Part shown: piece by piece, positions 16,884 through 23,687 of the stretch
Position numbering within the stretch: the stretch's first letter is position 1
Layout of the letters: each line of letters opens with the position of its first letter
Assembly: GCA_009903775.1 (NCBI GenBank)
Contig: WYEM01000072.1
Coordinates: 1 to 32,907, forward strand
Direction of reading: 5' to 3'
DNA: 32,907 bases
Source of the DNA: Nitrososphaerota archaeon
Lineage (GTDB): Archaea > Thermoproteota > Nitrososphaeria > Conexivisphaerales > Conexivisphaeraceae
Notes under the pieces: generated by a model
What the model saw: the letters and a program-made list of their open reading frames with translations, nothing else
Told to the model about the DNA's origin: nothing
Database searches by the model: none
Translations under genes and position numbers: made by a program

Positions 16884-18964
16884 CGCGATTGGCCAACGCG
16901 GCCCCCGTGGGAGAGGAGAGCCTGGGCTACTCCGGCGAGTACAACGGCCCATCGGTATCCGCGCTGCGCGACAGGAGGATCAGGATCCTCGACAGCACGC
17001 TCCGCGAGGGCGAGCAGGGCGCCGGCGTCTCCTTCACGACCAGGCAGCGCCTCCAGGTGGCCTGGATGCTGGACTACTTCGGCGTCGACGCCATAGAGAT
17101 AAGCCCGGTGGTATCGCCCTCGCACTTCGAGAGCTGCAGGGAGATGGTGAGGGCCGGCCTCAGCGCGCAGATAGTGGCGCACGCCAGGGCCCTCAGGCAG
17201 GACATCGACGTCCTGCTGAAGTGCGACGCCGGCTACGGCGCGATCTACCACTCGGTATCCGATATCCACCTCAGGTACAAGCTGAAGGTCAGCTTCGAGG
17301 AGGCCGTCCGCAGGGGCGTCGACGCCGTCGAGTACGCCAAGTCCCACGGCCTGAGGCTCAGGTTCACGCTCGAGGACGCCAGCAGGACCTCCCCCGACCG
17401 CCTCATCGCCTACGCGAGGGCCGTTGAGGAGGCGGGCGCCGACCGCATAAGCGTGCCCGACACGGTGGGGGTGATGACGCCGGGCGGCATGTACAGGCTC
17501 GTCAGGACGGTCAGGGAGTCCGTGAGCGTCCCCATAGACGTGCACTGCCACAACGACCTGGGACTCTCCCTGGCCAACGCGCTGGCGGGCCTCGAGGCCG
17601 GGGCGGATCAGGTGCACGTCACGGTGGGCGGCATAGGCGAGAGGTCCGGGATAACCGACCTGGCGCAGCTTTCCGTGGCGCTGTTGGTGATCTACGGCGT
17701 GCGCCTTGACGTCAGGACCCAGATGCTCAGGGACCTGTACGACCTGGTGTTCGGGTACCTCGGCTTCAAGCCGCCGCCGTTCATGCCGCTCCTGGGCGAG
17801 AACGCCTACAAGCACAAGGCCGGCACGCACATAGCGGCGGTCCTCAGGAACCCCGCGGCATACGAGGTCGTGCCGCCGCGCTTGGTGGGCTCCAGGAGGA
17901 AGCTCGTGTTCGGCGAGCTCCTGGGGAAGAATGGGGCGGCGTTCTTCCTCAGGCTGATGGGACTGGAGCCGGACGAGGAGAGCGCCAGGGCCTTCGCCGA
18001 GGCCATGAAGCGCCTGCAGAGGGGCGACCTGTTCGAGCTGGAGATGGACGAGCGCATGGAGAGATTCTTCCTGGAGTCGCAGCGGGAGCTGAGCGGGGGA
18101 GGTGAGCGACGAGTGGTCACAGTGACGATACTGCACGACGTGGTTAGGATCGAGGAGAAGATGCTCGTGGAGTCCGCCGCCAGGATGGGCATAGACGTGA
18201 AGCTGGTGGACACAAGGAACATGGTCCTGGACTCGCACGGCTCGCCCGGCGGCATCGTGGACGGCGTGGCCTTCCAGCGCAGCGTCAGTTACTACCGCCA
18301 CCTGCACGTCACCGCTTACCTGGAGTACGCGGGCGTCACCGTGGTGAACGGCCTGCAGACGGTAATCGTGGCCGGCAACAAGATGCTGACGACGCTCGCC
18401 CTGGCGAGGAGCGGCGTCCCGACGCCCCGGACGCTCGTCGCATTCTCCAGGGACGGCGCGCTCAGCGCGTACGAGTCCCTGGGCGGCAAGGCGGTCCTGA
18501 AGCCCGTCCTGGGCAGCTGGGGCAGGCTGGTCGCGCTGCTGGACTCGAGGGCCGCGGCGCAGGCCGTGCTGGAGGACCGCGAGGAGATGGGCCCGATACA
18601 TCAGGTGTACTACCTCCAGGAGTACGTCAGGCGCCCCCCGAGGGACATACGCTCCTTCGTCGTCGGGGACAGGGTCGTCGCGGCCATCTACCGCTATCAG
18701 CCCCCGGACGACTGGAGGACGAACACGGCGAGGGGAGGGAGGGCCGAGCCCTGTCCCATCACCAAGGAGCTCGAGGACATCTCGCTGAGGGCCGCGAAGG
18801 CCGTGGGCGGCGGCGTGCTGGGCGTCGACGCGATGGAGACCGAGGAGGGGCTGCTCGTCCACGAGGTGAACCACAACCCGGAGTTCAGGAACAGCGTCAG
18901 GGTGACCGGTATAGATATTGCCGGCCAGATGATGGAGTATGTCGCGGGGATCGCGAAGAGGTAG
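16880..18964 (+). CDS. Fusion protein: homocitrate synthase (LysS-like) + LysW ligase (LysX)
   Basis: Residues 1 to ~410: ILDSTLREGEQGAG, VDVHCHNDLGLSLANALAGLEAGADQVHVTVGGIGERSGIT, AYKHKAGTHIAAV; residues ~412-694: complete LysX (VTILHDVVRIEEKMLVESAARMG...LLVHEVNHNPEFRNSVRVTGIDIA). No stop between the halves. Confidence 0.9.
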   Translation: MTRLANAAPVGEESLGYSGEYNGPSVSALRDRRIRILDSTLREGEQGAGVSFTTRQRLQVAWMLDYFGVDAIEISPVVSPSHFESCREMVRAGLSAQIVAHARALRQDIDVLLKCDAGYGAIYHSVSDIHLRYKLKVSFEEAVRRGVDAVEYAKSHGLRLRFTLEDASRTSPDRLIAYARAVEEAGADRISVPDTVGVMTPGGMYRLVRTVRESVSVPIDVHCHNDLGLSLANALAGLEAGADQVHVTVGGIGERSGITDLAQLSVALLVIYGVRLDVRTQMLRDLYDLVFGYLGFKPPPFMPLLGENAYKHKAGTHIAAVLRNPAAYEVVPPRLVGSRRKLVFGELLGKNGAAFFLRLMGLEPDEESARAFAEAMKRLQRGDLFELEMDERMERFFLESQRELSGGGERRVVTVTILHDVVRIEEKMLVESAARMGIDVKLVDTRNMVLDSHGSPGGIVDGVAFQRSVSYYRHLHVTAYLEYAGVTVVNGLQTVIVAGNKMLTTLALARSGVPTPRTLVAFSRDGALSAYESLGGKAVLKPVLGSWGRLVALLDSRAAAQAVLEDREEMGPIHQVYYLQEYVRRPPRDIRSFVVGDRVVAAIYRYQPPDDWRTNTARGGRAEPCPITKELEDISLRAAKAVGGGVLGVDAMETEEGLLVHEVNHNPEFRNSVRVTGIDIAGQMMEYVAGIAKR
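18098..18115 (+). promoter_or_regulatory. Internal Shine-Dalgarno (GGAGGTGA) plus GTG start candidate for standalone LysX inside the fusion ORF
   Basis: GGAGGTGA at 18098-18105, 7-nt spacer, in-frame GTG at 18113 exactly where LysX homology begins. Confidence 0.55.
18800..18871 (+). repeat. 72-bp identical block in the LysX half of the fusion
   Basis: Identical to 13178-13249; two more shared blocks at 12978-13030/18600-18652 and 13067-13128/18689-18750. Confidence 0.95.
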
Positions 18965-20094
18965 TGCGCATGAACATTGAGGACCGCGAGGAAGTGAAGC
19001 TCCTCCTGGACATGGTGAACATATATTCGCCGTCGGGGCGCGAGGGGAGGATCGCCAAGTACCTCTACGAGAGGATGTCGTCGGACTTCGCGTTCGACGA
19101 CGTGAAGCTCGACGACGTGGGGAACGTGATAGGCGTCTACAGGGGCAAGCGGCCGGCGGTTCTGCTCTGCAGCCACATGGACACGGTGCCGGGCAGGCTG
19201 CCCGTGAGGCTGGAGGACGGCTACCTGCTGGGCCGCGGGTCGGTGGACGCTAAGGGCTCGCTGGCGGCCATGATACTGGCCGCGCACGCGTTGAAGGAGA
19301 GCGGATACGAGGGCGAGATAGTGGTCGCGGCGGTCGTGGACGAGGAGGGCAGGGGCAGCGGCGCGAAGCACCTGGCCAGGAGCGGCATGAGCGTCGATTA
19401 CGCGCTCTTCGGGGAGCCCAGCGGCATAGGCCAGATAACCGTGGGCTACAAGGGGCGCATACAGCTCAGGGTGAGCGTCGAGACGGAGGGGTTCCACGCG
19501 AGCTCTCCCTGGCTCGGCAAGAGCGCGTTCATGCACGCCCTGGGGATAATAGATGGGCTCCGCAGCTACGTCTCGAGCGAGAGCAGGGAGAGCATGTTCG
19601 ACTCGCTCACGATGTGCGTGACCATGATCCAGGCGGGGGTTTCGACGAACGTCGCGCCGCCCAGCTGCTCCTTCACGCTCGACATCAGGGTGCCTCCGAG
19701 GCTCCGGTCCTACAGGGTGGTCAACGACCTGCTCGCGCGCGTGAAGGAGTACGTGGACTCCACGGAGCACGGCGTCAACGTGCAGGTGGTGCCGGAGGAG
19801 ATAACGGAGGCTTTCCTGGTGGACAAGTCGAATCCGCTCGTCAGCGCGCTCTCCGCTGCCATCTACAGGATAACCGGCAAGAGCGCGCAGCTGGTCAGGA
19901 AGACGGGAACCGGCGACATGAACATACTGGGATTCTCCATGAGCGTCCCCGCGGCCACGTACGGGCCGGGCGACCCCAAGCTGTCGCACACGAATCACGA
20001 GCGCCTGGACCTGGAGGAGTACCTGAGGAGCATAGAGGTCCTCGAGGAGGCCCTGAGGATCCTCTACTCCAGGCACAGCAAGCAGGAGCGATAG
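18964..20094 (+). CDS. lysK: [LysW]-lysine/ornithine hydrolase (M20 peptidase family)
   Basis: LLLDMVNIYSPSGREGRIAKYLYERM, VLLCSHMDTVPG, GRGSVDAKGSLAAMILAA, VVDEEGRGSGAKHL, KTGTGDMNILG, YGPGDPKLSHTNHERLDLEEY. Confidence 0.93.
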   Translation: MRMNIEDREEVKLLLDMVNIYSPSGREGRIAKYLYERMSSDFAFDDVKLDDVGNVIGVYRGKRPAVLLCSHMDTVPGRLPVRLEDGYLLGRGSVDAKGSLAAMILAAHALKESGYEGEIVVAAVVDEEGRGSGAKHLARSGMSVDYALFGEPSGIGQITVGYKGRIQLRVSVETEGFHASSPWLGKSAFMHALGIIDGLRSYVSSESRESMFDSLTMCVTMIQAGVSTNVAPPSCSFTLDIRVPPRLRSYRVVNDLLARVKEYVDSTEHGVNVQVVPEEITEAFLVDKSNPLVSALSAAIYRITGKSAQLVRKTGTGDMNILGFSMSVPAATYGPGDPKLSHTNHERLDLEEYLRSIEVLEEALRILYSRHSKQER

Positions 20095-21043
20095 AAGAGC
20101 GGCAGACCTCGCCCTTCAGGACGGGAGGGGGTCGGTTCGTCGCGAGCACATCATGCGTCAGACTGGGACGGTTTGCCCTCATCCCCCATCCCAGTCGGGG
20201 GTTCCTCCATCCTTTAACCTTTCCAGGAGGCCCCTGAGGGTGCCCGAGGTCTTCACCGGCCTGAGGTACCCGCCGCCGACCTCGGACAGCGCTATCGCGA
20301 AGATCACCGCGTCCAGCGCGTCCCCGCGGCGGAGCCTGGCCTCCACGGCGCAGATCCCATCCACGTTGCGGATCCTCAGCCTCACCCAGTGGCCCCCCAT
20401 GGCGCCCAGGAGCCACTCCAGGTTGCGCTCCACCTCCGCCAGCGCCTCCTCCTCGCGGCCCTCGCACCCCGCGACCGCGATGTACCTGGTCACTACGCGC
20501 ATCCGATCGCCCCCCGGGCGCGGCCATGGCCGCCCTCTCGTAGAGGTAGGCCACCGCCCTCCTGTAATCAATCCTGGCCCAGAAGTCCGCATCGATCGCG
20601 CGCAGGGCGCTGTAGAGCGCCCTGGGGCCGAGGAGCTCCTCCCTCCTGTGGGCGCCGGATCCCATCAGGAGCGGGGCGTGGCGATCCAGCGCGAGCTCGA
20701 ACAGCTCGCCCAGCTCGCGCATGCTCAGCCTGCCCCTGGCCCTGAGCTCCCTGAGCTCTGAGAACGTGATCACGAGCGCCCTCACGCGGTTCGGGTGGCT
20801 CCTGAGCAAGCGATCCAGCCCCCCCAGGTCCAGGGATCCCAGCTCGATCAGGAGGACCTCCGCCACCTCATCCCCCGGCCTCGAGATGTTGATGCCGCGG
20901 CCTCCCCTGGCGTACATGGCCACCCTGAACTCGGCGCCCGCCTCGATCGCGCCGCACCCGTCGCCCGCGCTGGCCAGCACGAGCTTGAAGCCGAGGGCCC
21001 TGAGCTCCCTCAGCATCTCCCCGCAGCCCTCGCCCAGGTGCAC
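19895..21043 (-). CDS. rnp3: Ribonuclease P protein component 3 (p30/Rpp1); ORF overruns through pop5 without a stop
   Basis: Homologous part ~20517-21064: (VDAYV)HLGEGCGEMLRELRALGFKLVLAS...GINISRPGDE..VLLIELGSLDLGGLDRLLRSHPNRVRALVITFSELRELRARGRLSMRELGELFELALDRHAPLLMGSGAHRREELLGPRALYSALRAI; the remainder is off-frame. Confidence 0.78.
   Translation of the reverse strand: MHLGEGCGEMLRELRALGFKLVLASAGDGCGAIEAGAEFRVAMYARGGRGINISRPGDEVAEVLLIELGSLDLGGLDRLLRSHPNRVRALVITFSELRELRARGRLSMRELGELFELALDRHAPLLMGSGAHRREELLGPRALYSALRAIDADFWARIDYRRAVAYLYERAAMAAPGGRSDARSDQVHRGRGVRGPRGGGAGGGGAQPGVAPGRHGGPLGEAEDPQRGWDLRRGGQAPPRGRAGRGDLRDSAVRGRRRVPQAGEDLGHPQGPPGKVKGWRNPRLGWGMRANRPSLTHDVLATNRPPPVLKGEVCRSSIAPACCAWSRGSSGPPRGPLCSSGTPPGPGARDSCATAWGRPARTWPRGRSWRIPVCSCRRFPSS
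20161..20196. terminator. Inverted repeat between/at the 3' ends of lysK and pop5; possible hairpin
   Basis: GACTGGGA (20161-20168) and TCCCAGTC (20189-20196), 8-bp perfect arms, 20-nt loop; overlaps the last Pop5 codons. Confidence 0.35.
20179..20502 (-). CDS. rnp2: Ribonuclease P protein component 2 (Pop5)
   Basis: MRVVTRYIAVAGCEGREEEALAEVERNLEWLLGAMGGHWVRLRIRNVDGICAVEARLRRGDALDAVIFAIALSEVGGGYLRPVKTSGTLRGLLERL; Pop5-like topology, downstream of p30. Confidence 0.82.
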   Translation of the reverse strand: MRVVTRYIAVAGCEGREEEALAEVERNLEWLLGAMGGHWVRLRIRNVDGICAVEARLRRGDALDAVIFAIALSEVGGGYLRPVKTSGTLRGLLERLKDGGTPDWDGG

Positions 21044-21070
21044 GTACGCGTCGACCGGGATCAGCCGGCC

Positions 21071-21514
21071 TCACCCGCCTACCTCCCTCAGGGCCTCCTC
21101 GAGCAGCTCGGCCGCATCCCTGCCGCCGGCGCTCGAGGAGAGGACGAGCCGCACCGGATCCTCCCGCCCGATCCTCACCTCGCCTAGCACGAGGCTCTGC
21201 TTGTCCAGCCTGAGGTATATCCTGCCGCGATCGTCCATGAGGTCGCCCACGGCGCGGCCCAGTGCGATCCTCTCCGACGGGTCCATGCGCCTGAGCGCGC
21301 CGCGGAGGACCTCGAGCGCCCTCTCACCGCTCAGCTCCGCGCGGATGATCGTGACCGGATTTCCATGGGACCCGCTCACCCTGCTGATGGTCAACTCGTC
21401 CCCGGAGATGCCCAGGGCATCCTCCAGGCTCCTGAGGATGAGCCCCTCGTCCTCGGTCGCGTGCGCGTGCACGCTCACCTCGAGCTTCAGGCGGCGCCTG
21501 GCGCCTCCCCTCAA
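21071..21514 (-). CDS. COG1325/DUF54 RNA-binding protein (exosome-associated family)
   Basis: 147 aa; KLEVSVHAHATEDEGLILRSLEDALGI...GSHGNPVTIIRAELSGERALEVLRGALRRM; conserved archaeal context upstream of p30/Pop5. Confidence 0.8.
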   Translation of the reverse strand: MRGGARRRLKLEVSVHAHATEDEGLILRSLEDALGISGDELTISRVSGSHGNPVTIIRAELSGERALEVLRGALRRMDPSERIALGRAVGDLMDDRGRIYLRLDKQSLVLGEVRIGREDPVRLVLSSSAGGRDAAELLEEALREVGG

Positions 21515-21679
21515 ATCATCCCCCGCAGTGGGCGCGGCCCTCTTTAATGTTAGGGCCCGCCGGCCGCGCGCATCGAGCGTCCCAACTCGGGCGCTCCGAG
21601 AGGAGCCCTACGAAACGCTTTTCCGCGGGCGCGCTCGGTGGCCGCGTTGCGCGCGCGTTCGGACGTCGGTGCTCGGCGC

Positions 21680-22807
21680 ATGGCCACGCGCAGCCGGGCG
21701 ACGCTCAGCGTGGCCGTCAGCTGGTTCCTCTGGGGCATCGGGTACTACGCGTACTTCGCGTACCTATCGCCCTACATGGCGCTCTTCGTAAGGCCGCAGG
21801 CCATATCCCAGGTGTACCTCCTGGCGGGCCTCGCAGCGATAGCGTACCCCGCGGCCGGGCTCATCACGTACAGGCGGTTCGGCGCTAGGGCATCGATCTC
21901 CGCGTGGATGGCGGTCGCCGGGCTGGCGATCTCCCTCATGGGGCTCGCGGACGGCTTCCCGCAGTTCGCGCTCCTCCTGTCGCTGAACCAGGCGTTCTAC
22001 GCGGCGCTCCCATCCTACTACGCCTCGCTCGCCGCGGAGGAGGCATCCTACATACCGATGGTCTGGGCGCTCTCGGTGTCGCCCTCCCTGTTCATGCCGG
22101 CCCTGGGCGGCCTCCTGGCCTCCCGCCTGGGCTTCGCCGCGCTCTTCGCGCTCTCGGGGGCCCTCGTGGCATCATCGCTCGTGCCGGTGGCGCTGGCGAG
22201 CGGGCTGAGGGCTGAGGAGGGCTCCGCCTCGGCCAGGGGGTGGGCGCTCGCGATACCGGCGATGGTCCCGGTGGCGCTCGAGTCGCCGTACGTGTTCCTG
22301 GTCTTGGAGCGCGCTTACTCGCTCTCGAGCGCGCAGCTCGGCCTCGTGGCATCCGCCGGCGAGGCGGTGGGCATGATCGCGGCCCTGGCGCTCAGCCGCG
22401 CGCGCTGGGGCATAAGCGCGGCGCTCGCCGGCTTCTCCCTGACCGCGCTCCTGCCGCTCTCCTGGGCCTTCGGCATAGCGTTCGGGTTCTGGGAGGCAAT
22501 AATACCCCTCTCGATAGCCTTCGTCTCGCACATATCCGGGCGCCCCGGCGTCAAGTTCTACACCTACCTGGCGACGCTCCAGGCGCTCACGTTCCTCATG
22601 GGCTACGCGGCCTCGGCCGCCGTGGCGTCGATCAATTACATGTCGATTCCCGAGTTCGGCGGCGCCCTCGCCGCAGCCCTCTCGGCGGCGTACGCGCTCC
22701 TCACAGCGTCCGGCGGGAGGGGGCACCACGCAGAGGCGGCCTCGGCGCGCGCCGCCGGGCATCACATCCTCAGGGCAACCAGGTCCTCACGCCGTACTCC
22801 TCCATGA
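21680..22807 (+). CDS. Major facilitator superfamily-like transporter
   Basis: ~375 aa, many hydrophobic helices; WFLWGIGYYAYFAYLSPYMALFV...; 3' end overlaps the convergent gene by ~38 nt. Confidence 0.75.
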   Translation: MATRSRATLSVAVSWFLWGIGYYAYFAYLSPYMALFVRPQAISQVYLLAGLAAIAYPAAGLITYRRFGARASISAWMAVAGLAISLMGLADGFPQFALLLSLNQAFYAALPSYYASLAAEEASYIPMVWALSVSPSLFMPALGGLLASRLGFAALFALSGALVASSLVPVALASGLRAEEGSASARGWALAIPAMVPVALESPYVFLVLERAYSLSSAQLGLVASAGEAVGMIAALALSRARWGISAALAGFSLTALLPLSWAFGIAFGFWEAIIPLSIAFVSHISGRPGVKFYTYLATLQALTFLMGYAASAAVASINYMSIPEFGGALAAALSAAYALLTASGGRGHHAEAASARAAGHHILRATRSSRRTPP

Positions 22808-23687
22808 GGATGAGCGGAGCGGCGTACGGCGATATCACCCCCTTCTCGGTTATTATCGCGTCTATGTACTCCGCCGGCGTCACGTCGAACGCGGGGTTCA
22901 GCACCTCCACCTTGGGATGCGCGGCGATCCAGTCACTGCCGACGACCTCCGCGGGATCCCTGAACTCTATCGGCACCAGCTCCCCCACTATGGTCCTCGG
23001 GCTGAACTTGTAGGTCTCCGCCGCCACGTAGAAGTTGACCCTGGCCTCCTTGGCGGCCAGCGCCACGACGGAGGTCCCGACCTTGTTCACCACCGCGCCG
23101 TTGGCGGCAACGGCGTCCGCCCCCACTATGACCCTGTCCACGTCCTTCATGAAGTACCTGACCGCCGAGTCCGGTATCAGCGTCACGTCCAGCCCGGCGT
23201 CCGAGAGGACCCTGGCGGCTATCAGCCCCTGCAGCCTGGGCCTGGTCTCCTTGACGTAGACCCTGTCCACCTTCCCCATCCTGTGGGCCGCGCTCAGGAC
23301 CGCGGCCGCGGCGCTGCTGTGGCAGTGCGTCATAACAACGTCGCCGTTCCGGAACCTCCTGGCCCCCAGCTCCCCTATCACCCTCACGGCATTCTTGGAG
23401 TAAACCACGAACTCGCTCGCCGCTTCCCTCACGGCGCGCTTTCCCTCCTCGACGGACGCCGGCGGACTCTCCCTCAGACTCCTCATCACGAAGGAGATCG
23501 CGTTGGGCAGGGACACGGCGGTCGGCCTCGAGCTCCTGAGGAACTCGGCCACTCCCTCCATGTACTTGATGAAGGCCCCCGGGTCCTCCCCCCGGAAGGC
23601 CTCGGCCGCCCTGGCGAGCGCCTCGGCCGCAGCCCTGGCGATCCTCCCGGCCCCCCTCACCCTCATGTCCCGTATCGCCTCCCTCAC
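22770..23687 (-). CDS. Ribose-1,5-bisphosphate isomerase (eIF2B alpha/beta/delta-like)
   Basis: RGAGRIARAAAEAL, RPTAVSLPNAISFVM, GDVVMTHCHSSAAAAVL (candidate catalytic Cys), VGADAVAANGAVVNKVGT, FDVTPAEYIDAIITEKGVISPYAAPLIL; matches the R15P isomerase family. Confidence 0.88.
   Translation of the reverse strand: MREAIRDMRVRGAGRIARAAAEALARAAEAFRGEDPGAFIKYMEGVAEFLRSSRPTAVSLPNAISFVMRSLRESPPASVEEGKRAVREAASEFVVYSKNAVRVIGELGARRFRNGDVVMTHCHSSAAAAVLSAAHRMGKVDRVYVKETRPRLQGLIAARVLSDAGLDVTLIPDSAVRYFMKDVDRVIVGADAVAANGAVVNKVGTSVVALAAKEARVNFYVAAETYKFSPRTIVGELVPIEFRDPAEVVGSDWIAAHPKVEVLNPAFDVTPAEYIDAIITEKGVISPYAAPLILMEEYGVRTWLP

Noticed and set aside
16742-18874. 710-aa minus-strand ORF antisense to the HCS::LysX gene
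   Set aside because: Arg/Pro/His/Leu-rich low-similarity translation; a mirror artefact of GC-rich codon usage on the real plus-strand gene.
18697-20076. 459-aa minus-strand ORF antisense to lysK
   Set aside because: Shadow ORF; the sense strand encodes a clear M20 hydrolase.
20721-21791. 356-aa plus-strand Ser/Pro/Arg-rich ORF
   Set aside because: Antisense to p30 and COG1325 genes; composition typical of shadow ORFs.
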